Below are positions 22,794 to 31,750 of a stretch of DNA of 64,000 nt, in pieces. The first letter of the stretch is position 1. Each line of letters starts with the position of its first letter. Both the position numbers and the translations under genes were made by a program. The notes beneath the pieces were generated by a model that saw only the letters and a list, made by a program, of their open reading frames with translations, was not told the DNA's origin and ran no database searches. This DNA is from JARRON01 sp037383845 (lineage in GTDB: Bacteria > Pseudomonadota > Gammaproteobacteria > Steroidobacterales > XN24): the NCBI GenBank assembly GCA_037383845.1, contig JARRON010000006.1:1-64000 (forward strand). The letters run 5' to 3'.

Positions 22794-24677
22794 TCAGGGC
22801 GAATCGTCGCGGTAGGCCCGCGCCGGGACCTCGCTGTCGAACAGCGCGGCTGCATGCAGCATCAGCCGTTCCACCGAAGACAGGTCTGCCCGGACGTTGA
22901 ACACGCGCCTGGCCATCTCCGGCTCGTCGGTGATCACTCCATCCACGCCCAGGGACATCATGCGGGACATGGCGACGGGGTCGTTCACCGTCCAGACGAA
23001 GACCTGCTTGCCGGCCCCGTGGGCGCGCCTGACGAAGCCGGGACGGGCCATGCCCGTGTTCACGGCCAGAAAATCCGCGTCCAGCCGGGTGAGATCCCCC
23101 AGAGCCCTGGCTGACAGCAAGCCCACGGTCCAGTCCGGGCGCAGGGCCCGTATTCTGCGGATGCCCTCGTACTTCAACGACATGACCGCCACCTGGTCGC
23201 CCATCCCCGTCGCTTCGACGATATCCACGACCCTCTGCTCCAGCGCCTGGTCGTGGCCGTAGTACTTCAGCTCGATCACCAGCCTCGCCTTTCCGCGGAC
23301 TGCTTCCAGCACTTCCTCCAGCGTGGGGACCCGCTCGCCGGCAAACGCAGGATCAAACCAGCTGCCCACGTCGATCGCGCGAATCTCCTCGAAGCTGCCG
23401 TCCCAGACACGGAGTGGCATGCCCGCCAGCTTCATGAAGTCGCTGTCGTGTACGACGATCACCCGGCCGTCGGCCGTCTCCTGGACGTCGATCTCCACCC
23501 AGTCCGTGCCGTCGGCGATCGCCTGGCGCACGGCCGCCAGGGTGTTCTCCGGCGCCTTCCCGGCCGCCCCCCGGTGGGCGACGATTGTGGCCGTGTCCTG
23601 GGTCTGGACGCCGCCAAGAAGCCATACCCCGACACCAGCCGCCAGCGCCGCGCCGGCAGCCAGCAAGAGACCTGCCCGGACTGGCGTGATCTGCCAGCCG
23701 AGAACCTCCCCGCGGTCCCGTTCCTTGCCGAATGTGCCCGGATCCAGCCCCGGGCCCAGCCGTTCAAAGAATGCTTCCTCCAGGTAGGCGAACACGGCCG
23801 TGGTAAGCGCCGTCACGAGCAGGTTGCCGACGGCCCAGAGCACGATCAGCAGCCCCAGCACGGCCAGCAGGGCTTCGAGGGCGTCGTAGAAACGGGGCAC
23901 CAGCGCAGAGCCGAGAGAATGGATGGCGAACAGCAGCACGGCACTCAGTGCCACTGTGAGCAGGATCCAGGCCCCGAAGCCTTTCACTAGCTGGCCGCGG
24001 CTGCCGGCCGTCCGCTGCCGGCTCTCTTCGAAAGCCTTGCGCGAAGGTCGCTCGGCGAAGACCACCAGCGGCAGCGCCAGCGCCCAGTCCAGTAGCTGCT
24101 TCACCAGGACGATGGTCATTGCCACGACCAGGACCCCGATGATGATCGCTGCCCGAAGGAACTCGGGCGGCCGTTCGCTCAGGTAGTAATTGATGTCATG
24201 GTCGCTTATGAGGAACCACGCCACGACTGCAGCAGCCGCAAGGAACGGCAGAACAGTCACCAGGACCCGAATCACGAGTCTTGCAGCGAAAGACAGGATC
24301 CGGCCACCCCGCAGCACCGCAAACTTCAGGGCGCCGGTCGTCCCCAGGAAACGCCCGCGACCGGTCGCAGCACCGATGGCCATGAGAGACGCTGTCTCCA
24401 GCGCGAGCACGGCGATGGCGAGCCCGGCCACGACGACGAGGAACAGCAGTCCCACGGGGCTGAGCAGAAAATAGGCAATGTCCTGGTCCGCGACGACCTG
24501 GCGGCCGGCAAGCGCCATCAGCAATCGGCCGGCCAGCCCCACCAGAGGAACCAGCACGAGCAAAGCCAGCACCGTCCACGCCAGGTGGGTGACAACCACC
24601 TGCTGCCAGCTCTGTCCCAGGCGGCGCAGCACTGTCGTCCAGACGCTGCCCTCAGTCTGCACTCGCTCCTCGCTCAT
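22794..24677 (-). CDS. Glycerophosphodiester phosphodiesterase with N-terminal membrane domain
   Basis: It hydrolyses glycerophosphodiesters to glycerol-3-phosphate and an alcohol. The N-terminal half contains about seven hydrophobic helices (GPDPase membrane domain); the C-terminal half is the TIM-barrel GDPD domain with VAHRGAAGKAPENT, WVEIDVQETADG, VVHDSDF and ELKYYG, covering the general acid/base and metal ligands. ATG 24677 gives 627 residues, with GGGAG six bases upstream; a longer frame to 25010 runs across the non-coding gap and is rejected. It converges with the preceding lipoprotein gene with 15 bases between stops. Confidence 0.9.
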   Translation of the reverse strand: MSEERVQTEGSVWTTVLRRLGQSWQQVVVTHLAWTVLALLVLVPLVGLAGRLLMALAGRQVVADQDIAYFLLSPVGLLFLVVVAGLAIAVLALETASLMAIGAATGRGRFLGTTGALKFAVLRGGRILSFAARLVIRVLVTVLPFLAAAAVVAWFLISDHDINYYLSERPPEFLRAAIIIGVLVVAMTIVLVKQLLDWALALPLVVFAERPSRKAFEESRQRTAGSRGQLVKGFGAWILLTVALSAVLLFAIHSLGSALVPRFYDALEALLAVLGLLIVLWAVGNLLVTALTTAVFAYLEEAFFERLGPGLDPGTFGKERDRGEVLGWQITPVRAGLLLAAGAALAAGVGVWLLGGVQTQDTATIVAHRGAAGKAPENTLAAVRQAIADGTDWVEIDVQETADGRVIVVHDSDFMKLAGMPLRVWDGSFEEIRAIDVGSWFDPAFAGERVPTLEEVLEAVRGKARLVIELKYYGHDQALEQRVVDIVEATGMGDQVAVMSLKYEGIRRIRALRPDWTVGLLSARALGDLTRLDADFLAVNTGMARPGFVRRAHGAGKQVFVWTVNDPVAMSRMMSLGVDGVITDEPEMARRVFNVRADLSSVERLMLHAAALFDSEVPARAYRDDSP

Positions 24678-24846
24678 CGTCATCTCCCGGCCGCGACAGG
24701 ACATGACCGTATACGAGCCCACTCCGCGAGGCCACCGGGCGCATCCTGCCGCCACTGGCGCCCGGCGTCCGCGGCTGTTTCCCGGCAATTCTTCGTGCGG
24801 AACCCGCACTGCCGGGAAGCCGGCCGCGTTGGGGCGCGAAAGCCCG

Positions 24847-25488
24847 TCAGAACCTGACGGCGATACCGGCGGTGGCCTCTCCCTGGAAGACCGCGTTGCC
24901 GGAGGTCTCCAGAAGGCAGGCGGCTTCCCCGCCGGCGCTGGCGCAGAAGAATCCCGTGTTGGAGTCCACCAGCGTCCCGTAACCCCGCAGGCCAAGGTCG
25001 AAAGAAACATGGTCGCCGAGAGGGAACCGCAGTCCCAGGGCGAGACTGCCCGAGGGGTCGGTCTCGGTGTCGTAGCCGTCGGCCTTGAACCGGGTCAGGC
25101 CCACGGTCAGCGACAGGTAGGTCCGCAGCCAGGGCTCTACATCGAACAGCAGCGTGCCGCCCAGCTGGTAGTACTCCGTGGTGACCTCCACCCGCCGGCC
25201 GCCCAGGGCCTCCGGGTCCAGGTCCGCGTCCTGGGTCGAGAAGAAGAACTCGTAGTAGGACCACGGATCCCGGTAGATGTGCACGGCCCCACCCCAGCCG
25301 GCACCGTCATCGAGGTCGATGCTGCGCTCGCCGCCGGTCTCCGCGTCATTCACGTCGAACTCGCCGCCGTCCCGGTAGGCGCCGAAGGCGGAGAGCTCGA
25401 ATCGGGATTCTTCCGCCTGTGCCGGCGATGCCGTGAAAACAAGACTCGCCAGCAGCCAAACGAACAACCCGCGACCCATCAGTCTCAT
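24847..25488 (-). CDS. Outer-membrane beta-barrel protein (OmpW/OmpA-like type)
   Basis: A 213-residue precursor with a signal peptide ending SPAQAEE and a barrel of amphipathic strands ending in the outer-membrane C-terminal Phe (GIAVRF). Aromatic strand ends such as YYEFFFS and TEYYQLGGTLLF are typical. Two Cys near the C-terminus (FFCASAGGEAACL) may form a disulfide in a loop. It lies 170 bases upstream of the GDPD gene. The exact family and cargo are not recognised. Confidence 0.77.
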   Translation of the reverse strand: MRLMGRGLFVWLLASLVFTASPAQAEESRFELSAFGAYRDGGEFDVNDAETGGERSIDLDDGAGWGGAVHIYRDPWSYYEFFFSTQDADLDPEALGGRRVEVTTEYYQLGGTLLFDVEPWLRTYLSLTVGLTRFKADGYDTETDPSGSLALGLRFPLGDHVSFDLGLRGYGTLVDSNTGFFCASAGGEAACLLETSGNAVFQGEATAGIAVRF

Positions 25489-25710
25489 GCCGGATCCTCC
25501 TGTCCCGGTCCCGCCGCCGCCGGCGGCTCGTCACGGGGACAGGTATACGTCCTTGAGGCAGCGGGGTCCAGTGCGCGCCCGACTTGCGCAGACAGCGAGC
25601 CCCGGAATACCCGGCAGCGGCCGGTTTCCGGCGGGCGCTGGTGATGCCACCTTCGACCCTCCAGGCGGCCCCGCCCCGAACCCGGCGCCGGGAAAGCCGC
25701 TGTAATGAAG

Positions 25711-26205
25711 TCAGGCCGTCACCTCGTTCAGCCGTCCCGTCTTCACGTCGTAGACAAAGCCCCGCACGCTGTCCTTGTGCGGCACGAAGGGGTTGGCCCG
25801 GATGCGGCGAATGGAATGGCGCACGTCTTCCTCGGGGTCCGAGAAGGACTCCAGGGCGAACGGCGGCCGCAGGCCGGTGTCTTCCTCGATCTGGGCCTTC
25901 ACCTCGTCGTCCTTGAAGGTGAGCATGCCGCAGTCGGTGTGGTGGATGAGAACGATCTCCCGGGTGCCCAGCAGCCGCTGGGAGATGACCAGCGAGCGGA
26001 TGACGTCGTCGCTCACCACGCCGCCGGCGTTGCGAATGACGTGGGAGTCCCCCTCCTCCAGGCCGAGCAGCCGGCCGGTCTCGATGCGGGCGTCCATGCA
26101 GGCCACCACGGCCACTTTCCTGGCTGGCGGCATGGGCAAATCACCCTTGTCGAAGTTTTCGGCGTAGCTGGCGTTGGCCTGCAGGAATTCGTCGGTAGTG
26201 GACAT
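25711..26205 (-). CDS. Beta-class carbonic anhydrase
   Basis: A 164-residue zinc enzyme interconverting CO2 and bicarbonate. The zinc site is visible: CMDAR (Cys and Asp) near the N-terminus and HHTDCGM (His and Cys) in the middle, with the IRNAGG loop between. The length and motifs fit the short type (plant/Mycobacterium Rv1284-like). ATG 26205 is six bases after GGAG and is preferred to an in-frame start at 26295. It stands alone, and no inorganic-carbon transporter is nearby. Confidence 0.92.
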   Translation of the reverse strand: MSTTDEFLQANASYAENFDKGDLPMPPARKVAVVACMDARIETGRLLGLEEGDSHVIRNAGGVVSDDVIRSLVISQRLLGTREIVLIHHTDCGMLTFKDDEVKAQIEEDTGLRPPFALESFSDPEEDVRHSIRRIRANPFVPHKDSVRGFVYDVKTGRLNEVTA

Positions 26206-26376
26206 CGGCATCTCCGGGAAGTGGGAATAGCTCAGGGCCGTCGAGGCTAACGGTCCGGAAGCCAGGGCGGAAATACCGGTTCGTTCTTTGGACATTCCTG
26301 AAGGTGATATGAGCCGTTCTCCGACTGCCGTGGAACGGAGGACGGCCGCCTCTCTCCTGGCTGCGCCGGGAGCCCG

Positions 26377-27264
26377 CTAGCGCTCGAACACGGAGTTGAA
26401 CACGAGGCTGATGCCCTGGAACTTGCCGGAACTCGTGAAACGGTAGGCCAGGCCGAGCCGATCGAAGCTCAGCCGCCAGATCTGGATCGCTTCCCGCCGC
26501 CCACCGGCCGACACGCCGAACTCCCATTCCTCGGCAATACGGGAGTCCCGGAGGCTGCCGAGGCGGAAACGCACGGGGTCAACATAGGCCGTGTAGATTC
26601 CGTGCCAGTGCAGCCTCAGCGGGCCGCCTCCCGGGAGCTGAAAGGGAGCGTCCGCGCCGAACTCGAGGCCGGCCATGAGGGCGCCGAAATCGGACGACCG
26701 GCCCTCGCTCGGTTCGTGCCCGAGATAGGCCAGCCCGTTCAGCAGCGTCCACCGGGATTCCGTTCTCCCGAGAGCGTAGCGACTCTTCACGCCGGTCCAG
26801 TAGATCCAGGCCTCTTCCTCGCCGTCGAGCTCCGAGCCCCAGCCCGCATACACCTGCGGCCGGAGCGTCCAGCGGGAAGTCACCGGCCAGTCCAGTACCA
26901 GACCCGGCGTCAGGCTGGCAGCCGCAAGGTTGTCAATGTCAACAGACTCCTCCGGTGACCTGACGTCCAGGCTGTACAGCCCGACGGTGAGCGGCAACCT
27001 CAGCTGGAGGGTCACCGGACCCGCGTCCCGACTCCGGCGCCATTCGGCAACCTGCCACCGCGGCGTGATTCGTAGCGCGTAGACCTCCTGCCTGTCGCCG
27101 GCTACGTACCAGCCGGAGCCGAAGTAGGCGGCAAAGGCCCAGTGCACAAAATGTTCGGACGGAGCCTCTACGAACGGTTCCTGCCCCAGGGCGAAGTTCG
27201 GCGAATGAAATACAAGGACAAGCCCGGCAACCCAACCTGTCAGCCGCGCAGCCGGGCGCGCCAC
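26377..27264 (-). CDS. Predicted outer-membrane beta-barrel protein
   Basis: A 295-residue precursor with a signal peptide (WVAGLVLVFHSPNFALGQ) and alternating strands rich in Trp/Tyr and Arg through to the C-terminus (LAYRFTSSGKFQGISLVFNSVFER). Segments such as RWTLLNGLAYLGHEPS resemble solitary outer-membrane autotransporter-like barrels, but this identification is tentative. It ends without the usual terminal Phe (FER). Function unknown. Confidence 0.65.
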   Translation of the reverse strand: MARPAARLTGWVAGLVLVFHSPNFALGQEPFVEAPSEHFVHWAFAAYFGSGWYVAGDRQEVYALRITPRWQVAEWRRSRDAGPVTLQLRLPLTVGLYSLDVRSPEESVDIDNLAAASLTPGLVLDWPVTSRWTLRPQVYAGWGSELDGEEEAWIYWTGVKSRYALGRTESRWTLLNGLAYLGHEPSEGRSSDFGALMAGLEFGADAPFQLPGGGPLRLHWHGIYTAYVDPVRFRLGSLRDSRIAEEWEFGVSAGGRREAIQIWRLSFDRLGLAYRFTSSGKFQGISLVFNSVFER

Positions 27265-27958
27265 GGGCTCAGAACCCTCTTGACGCAGCAGCGCCGGTCA
27301 CAGACGGGACGCCGCGCCGGCGGCCGGCGGAACTGGCAGGAAAGCGGCATCGCATGCCGCTCAGATTCGGCAAGCCTGGCGCCCGAGTCAACTGCGGACC
27401 GCCCTGGGCCGTGATGCTACCGTCTGAAACCCATGGCAGGTCGGCGCCCGGGTGTCGCCGTGGCGCTGTTTGCGACGGTCCGGCAAGTCCGCTCCACGCC
27501 CGCCATCCGGCACGGACGACGGTTTCCCCGGCGACTGCCGTCGAGCTCCCGAGCGGATTTACCGCAGCTTCAATGAGCTCCAGGCCGCATGTCAGCGGCC
27601 ACCCATTCTTGCTGACGGCATCGACACTCGACTCGACGCCCAGACCAGGAGCGGCGCCGCAGACCGGCTGTCCGAACCGTGAAGACTCGGGGAAGGCCTC
27701 CGCGACCGGCAGACCCGGTGGTCCATCCTGCCCGGTCTGACTGGCGGCGCCGACTGAAGCCGCCCGGCAGATCCGGCAACCGCCCCGTTGCCGACAGCTG
27801 CCCCGGGCCTGCGGTCAGCACGTAACGCGTCGATGCCGGACCGCCCCTCGGTTCAGGTGAAGACCAGGCGCGACAGATGCCCGGGGAAACGGTGGCGCAT
27901 TGACCGGGAAACGCCGACGCTGGCAGCCTTGGAACCGCAGCGAGCGGGGGAAGCTTTA
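27265..27958. other. Long non-coding gap between divergent genes
   Basis: About 690 bases between the outer-membrane protein (minus) and the ATPase (plus). Short frames in it have no signal, motif or family-like content, and no repeat, tRNA or strong hairpin was found. The in-frame extension of the ATPase to TTG 27788 or ATG 27833 falls here but has low-complexity Arg/Pro-rich translation and no ribosome site. Confidence 0.5.
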
Positions 27959-30862
27959 TTGCAGCCAGTATTCGTATCGCGGGACAGAGAGCTGGAACGA
28001 CTGGGCGGGCTGCTCGAGAGCGCTGTCGCCGGCCAGGGGCAGATCTGTTTCGTCACCGGTGAAGCCGGAATCGGCAAGACAAGCCTCACCGCGGAATTCG
28101 CCCGGCGGGCCCAGCGGCAGCACCGGGATTTGCTCGTCGCCATCGGGGACTGCAATTCCCAGACTGGCATGGGTGATCCGTACCTTCCTTTCCGCGAAGT
28201 GCTGGGAATGCTCGCCGGCGACATCGATGACCGTCTCGCCCAGGGCATGACCACCGAGGAGAATGCCAATCGCCTTCGTGATTTTCTGCAGATGTCGAAG
28301 CGGATTATCAAGGAGGTGGGACCGGACCTGATCGACATCTTCGTTCCGGGCGTGGGAATCGTGACCAGGGCCGGCGCCGTGGTGGCGGGGGAGGACGGGC
28401 CAATAAAGCGCCGCACGGCGGCGGCGACTTCCGGCCAGCCGTCACCGTGGAGCCTGGACACCGAGCAGGGGCGAATCTTCGAGCAGGTAACACGCGTGCT
28501 GGTCACCCTGGCCAGTGAGCGGCCCCTGATCCTTATTCTCGATGATCTTCACTGGATCGACGACTCCTCGGCGGGTCTGCTCTTCCACCTGGCGCGGAGA
28601 ATCGAGGGCAGCCGGATCCTGGTCATCGGCACGTTCCGGCCAGAGGAGGTGGCGCTCAAGCGGGGAAAACTGAACCATCCCATGGCACAGATCGTGCCGG
28701 AAGTGAAGCGCCATTACGGCGACGTGGTGATCCGACTTGCCGACGAGGACCCCCAGGAGGCCAGGGACTTCGTCGAGGCCCTGCTGGACACGCAGCCGAA
28801 CAAGCTCGGCCCCGAATTCCGCCGGCGGCTGATGGAAAGGACTCGCGGTCATCCGCTGTTCACGACGGAACTGTTGCGGGAAATGCTCCAGCGAGGCGCC
28901 CTGCTGCACGACGACGAGGGTGAGCTGGTGGTCGGACCGGAGCTGGACTGGGAGGCGCTGCCGGCCCGGGCCGAGGGCGTCATCGAGCAGAGAATTAACC
29001 GGCTCGACGAGCGCCTCCGGGAGATCCTCACGATCGCCAGCGTGCACAGCGAGAGCTTCGCCGCCCAGGTGATTGCTTCGCTGCTCGGGGAACCGGAACG
29101 GCAGGTCGTCGCGTCGCTGTCCCGCGAGCTGGCGCAGGTCCACGATCTGGTCCGGGAACAGGGCAATGAACGGGTGGGGCGGAACAGAATCTCGCTGTTC
29201 GGTTTCCGTCACCAGCTTTTCCGCGAGTACTTCTACGACCGCCTCGGCACGGCCGAGAGGGAGCTGCTGCACGAGAACGTCGCCGAAGCGCTGGAATCCC
29301 TTTATGGCGACGACACGGAGAAGATCGCCCTCGAGCTGGCCCGGCATTACGAGAATGCGGGGCTGTTCCACCGCGCCGCCGAGTATTACCTCCGCTGTTC
29401 CCGCCGCGCGAACGACATATTCGCATTCAACGAAGCGATCGCCCTGGCCGAGCGCGGGCTCGAGTGCCTGGGCCAGGCCGGCGAAGATCCCGGGAACCGG
29501 GAGCTGATGCTCGAGCTGCCCATGGTCCTCGGCCGGGGGCAGTACCATGCCGGGCAGGTCGCCGAGGCCATGGAGACCTTCCGCTCGACGGCCGGGCTGG
29601 CGATCGAGCTTGGTGACGCGGAAGCGGCGGCCCGCGCGGCGATCGCCTATTCGGAACCCCAGTGGCGCTACAACGTCGTCGACGCGACCTGCCTCGGTCT
29701 CCTCGACACCTCGCTGGAGATGCTGGGCCCGGAAGACAGCGTGCTCCGGGCCACGGCGCTGGCAGCCCTTGCCAGGGCCAGCGAGGAACATCTGCCGCTC
29801 GACCGCCTGCTGGGCCTGCTGGACGACGCCACCAGCATGGCGCGGCGCCTGGGAGACCGCCGGGCGGTAATCGACTGCACCCGGGTCAGGGTGAGCCTCG
29901 ACCGGGACCCGGAGCGAATCCGGGAGCGCCTGGAGCTGCTCGACGAGGCCTTTCGGCTTGCCCGCGAGATCGACGACAAGCACATGCTGCTGGAAGCCAC
30001 TGGCTTCCGCATCTTCGAGCGCGTCGCAGTGGCCGCCCCGGAGGTCTGGGAGACGGATCTCGACACGCTGGGCCAGCTTAGCAAGGAGGTGGGAGACCCC
30101 TTCTTCACCTACCACGAGAGCCTTCTTCGCGCCGCGGCCGACATCAATCGGGGACGGTTCGGCACCGCCGAGCAGCGAGTGCTGGCCGCCTTCAAGACAG
30201 GCCAGCAGCTCGGCGTGGACAATGTCGAGGGCGCGCTCGGTGTGCAAATGTTCACGATCCGCCGGGAGCAGGGCAGGCTCGAGGAGGTCGCGCCGCTGGT
30301 CCGGCGATTCGTCGAGGAGCACGGCTCCGGTGCCGCATGGCGTCCCGGCCTTGCGGTGATATATGCCGAGATAGGCGATCTCGACTCAGCGCAGCGCCAG
30401 CTCGACGACCTGGCCAGAGACGATTTTGCCGCCGTCCCACGGGACGCCCTGCGGGGCGCTTGCCTGAGCTACCTGGCGGACGTCAGCGCCGAACTCGGCG
30501 ACACGGCCAGGGCCGAGACACTGTACGAGCACCTCCTGCCCTTCCGGGATCTTGCCATTGTGATCGGCAACGCTACGGCCTGCCTCGGCTCCAGCAGGCG
30601 CTTCCTCGGTCGTCTTGCGACCGTCCTCGGCCGCTTTGACGAGGCGGAAAAGCACTTTGAGCGCGCGCTCGAGCAGGACAGCCGCTTCGGCGCCCTCCCC
30701 TGGCAGGCCCATACCCGCTACCACTTCGCTCGTCTGCTGCAAGAGCGCGCCCGCCCCGGAGACGTCGAGCGTGCCGCCAAGTTGCTCGGAGAGGCCCGCG
30801 CGGCGGCACAGGAGCTGAACATGGGCGGGCTTGCCCGCCGGACCCGGGAAGCCGGCAGGTGA
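27959..30862 (+). CDS. STAND-like AAA ATPase with TPR-type helical repeats
   Basis: A very large predicted ATPase of the kind often linked to adenylate cyclases or MalT-like regulators. From TTG 27959 the product is 967 residues, begins right at the domain (QPVFVSRDRELERL), and is preceded by GGGGGAA at a good distance. Walker A is GEAGIGKT (34-41) and Walker B is LILILDDLHWID. After the ATPase and winged-helix-like part, the last 550 residues are helical repeats resembling TPR. No cyclase or DNA-binding domain is present. It is cytosolic and probably signalling. Followed 58 bases later by DUF4242. Confidence 0.82.
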   Translation: MQPVFVSRDRELERLGGLLESAVAGQGQICFVTGEAGIGKTSLTAEFARRAQRQHRDLLVAIGDCNSQTGMGDPYLPFREVLGMLAGDIDDRLAQGMTTEENANRLRDFLQMSKRIIKEVGPDLIDIFVPGVGIVTRAGAVVAGEDGPIKRRTAAATSGQPSPWSLDTEQGRIFEQVTRVLVTLASERPLILILDDLHWIDDSSAGLLFHLARRIEGSRILVIGTFRPEEVALKRGKLNHPMAQIVPEVKRHYGDVVIRLADEDPQEARDFVEALLDTQPNKLGPEFRRRLMERTRGHPLFTTELLREMLQRGALLHDDEGELVVGPELDWEALPARAEGVIEQRINRLDERLREILTIASVHSESFAAQVIASLLGEPERQVVASLSRELAQVHDLVREQGNERVGRNRISLFGFRHQLFREYFYDRLGTAERELLHENVAEALESLYGDDTEKIALELARHYENAGLFHRAAEYYLRCSRRANDIFAFNEAIALAERGLECLGQAGEDPGNRELMLELPMVLGRGQYHAGQVAEAMETFRSTAGLAIELGDAEAAARAAIAYSEPQWRYNVVDATCLGLLDTSLEMLGPEDSVLRATALAALARASEEHLPLDRLLGLLDDATSMARRLGDRRAVIDCTRVRVSLDRDPERIRERLELLDEAFRLAREIDDKHMLLEATGFRIFERVAVAAPEVWETDLDTLGQLSKEVGDPFFTYHESLLRAAADINRGRFGTAEQRVLAAFKTGQQLGVDNVEGALGVQMFTIRREQGRLEEVAPLVRRFVEEHGSGAAWRPGLAVIYAEIGDLDSAQRQLDDLARDDFAAVPRDALRGACLSYLADVSAELGDTARAETLYEHLLPFRDLAIVIGNATACLGSSRRFLGRLATVLGRFDEAEKHFERALEQDSRFGALPWQAHTRYHFARLLQERARPGDVERAAKLLGEARAAAQELNMGGLARRTREAGR

Positions 30863-30920
30863 CCCCCGGCCTGGAGATACGCTAGCATCCTGCCGCAGCC
30901 AGGGATCAGGACATAAGCGC

Positions 30921-31211
30921 ATGGCCGTCTTCCTCGTTGAACGCAACTTCGCCGAGCAGCTGGAGGTCACCCCGGAGGCCGCCTCCGGCATCAACGACAT
31001 CAACGAGGACGTGGGTGTGCTCTGGCTGATGTCCTTCTTGAGCGCTGACAAGAAGAAATCCTATTGCCTGTACGAGGCGTCGGACCCCGACGCCATACGG
31101 GAAGCGGCGGCTCGCGCGGGCGTTCCCGCGGACTCGGTCATCGAGGTCGGTGAACTGTCTCCGGAAGGACTGCTGAGCGCCGTCAGGAAAGAGCGGTTCG
31201 AGCCGAAATAG
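30921..31211 (+). CDS. DUF4242 family protein
   Basis: A 96-residue small alpha/beta (ferredoxin-like) protein with the DUF4242 start FLVERNF and the middle KKKSYCLYEASDPDAIREAAARAGVPADSVIEV. Some family members are annotated as nickel-binding, but the function is unproven. ATG 30921 is nine bases after AGGA; the frame extends to 30831 inside the ATPase end but that part is unlike the family. A TAGCAT box at 30883 may be its promoter. Confidence 0.85.
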   Translation: MAVFLVERNFAEQLEVTPEAASGINDINEDVGVLWLMSFLSADKKKSYCLYEASDPDAIREAAARAGVPADSVIEVGELSPEGLLSAVRKERFEPK

Positions 31212-31268
31212 GCCGCCCGCCGGTCCCGGGCTGAAGCTCACGGGTTCGACCTCCATCGGCTCGCTGCC

Positions 31269-31304
31269 CAAAGAAAAGGGGCCCCTCTTCCGAGGAGCCC
31301 CTTT
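31269..31304 (-). terminator. Rho-independent terminator, first copy
   Basis: The stem AAAGGGGC/GCCCCTTT with an inner CCTC/GAGG pair and TTCC loop is followed, on the minus strand, by TTCTTTG. It would stop minus-strand transcripts that pass the tRNA terminator, and DUF4242 transcription from the other side less well. Confidence 0.7.
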
Positions 31305-31330
31305 CCTTCGTTGGCTGGGGGACCAGGATT
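31269..31330. repeat. 62-bp direct repeat, copy 1 (terminator plus 3' end of tRNA-Gln)
   Basis: Identical to 31425-31486. It contains the terminator hairpin and the last 19 bases of tRNA-Gln including CCA, up to the GGATT half of the T-loop (on the plus strand). Beyond this the sequence departs from the tRNA into a hairpin-rich stretch, so this copy is only a fragment. Confidence 0.95.
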
Positions 31331-31424
31331 ACCGGCGCCGCCTGAAGGCGACACCGTTGCCTACGGCCGCTCTCGCGGCCTCCGGCTTCGAACAAGCTCC
31401 GCTTCCATATGGGCCCCTAACCGA

Positions 31425-31460
31425 CAAAGAAAAGGGGCCCCTCTTCCGAGGAGCCCCTTT
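31425..31460 (-). terminator. Terminator of tRNA-Gln
   Basis: Hairpin at 31431-31460 begins 7 bases beyond the tRNA 3' end and is followed on the minus strand by TTCTTTG. Confidence 0.85.
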
Positions 31461-31486
31461 CCTTCGTTGGCTGGGGGACCAGGATT
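31425..31486. repeat. 62-bp direct repeat, copy 2 (in the intact tRNA-Gln)
   Basis: Same 62 bases as 31269-31330; here it runs from the terminator into the intact tRNA-Gln gene. The spacing between copies is 94 bases. Confidence 0.95.
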
Positions 31487-31541
31487 CGAACCTGGGTTGA
31501 CGGAGTCAGAGTCCGTAGTCCTACCGCTAGACGATCCCCCA
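31468..31541 (-). tRNA. tRNA-Gln (anticodon CUG)
   Basis: The minus strand folds into a full cloverleaf: acceptor TGGGGGA/TCCCCCA, D-arm GTC...GAC, anticodon stem ACGGA/TCCGT with loop CTCTGAC (anticodon CTG), T-arm CCAGG/CCTGG with TTCGAAT loop, discriminator G and encoded CCA (31468-31470). It reads the codon CAG. Confidence 0.95.
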
Positions 31542-31573
31542 AATTGTAAATCTGCTTGTCTGCCTGCCGATGC

Positions 31574-31724
31574 GGGGACCAGGATTGACTCGGACCTCCG
31601 GTCCTCGCCCTTCGGGCGGCGTCGCTTCCGCTCCGCCGTCGTCTCAGCCCGCCGACGCGGGCCTCGGCTCAAACCTGGGTTGACGGAGACTTCGGGTCCG
31701 TGGTCCAGCCGACAGACGCCCCCA
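31574..31724 (-). pseudogene. Degenerate tRNA-Gln copy split in the T-loop
   Basis: On the minus strand it starts TGGGGGC at 31724, keeps the ACGGA/TCCGT anticodon stem with an altered, enlarged loop, and the CCAGG half of the T-stem. The T-loop is then interrupted by about 83 bases (31587-31669) of hairpin-rich sequence before AATCCTGG resumes. The acceptor no longer pairs fully and CCA is missing. It lies between the true tRNA-Gln and rpsI. Confidence 0.75.
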
Positions 31725-31750
31725 GATCCGCAGCCCAGAGGCCCGGCGGG

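Noticed and set aside
27265..27787. Decayed cyclase or other gene before the ATPase
   Set aside because: No frame shows recognisable residues; left as non-coding.
28442..30322. 626-codon minus-strand frame opposite the large ATPase
   Set aside because: Shadow of the ATPase, which has Walker motifs and a helical-repeat pattern on the plus strand.
31361..31672. Small minus-strand protein over the tRNA-Gln region
   Set aside because: The translation is simply the tRNA and terminator DNA read as codons; such frames are common over tRNA genes.
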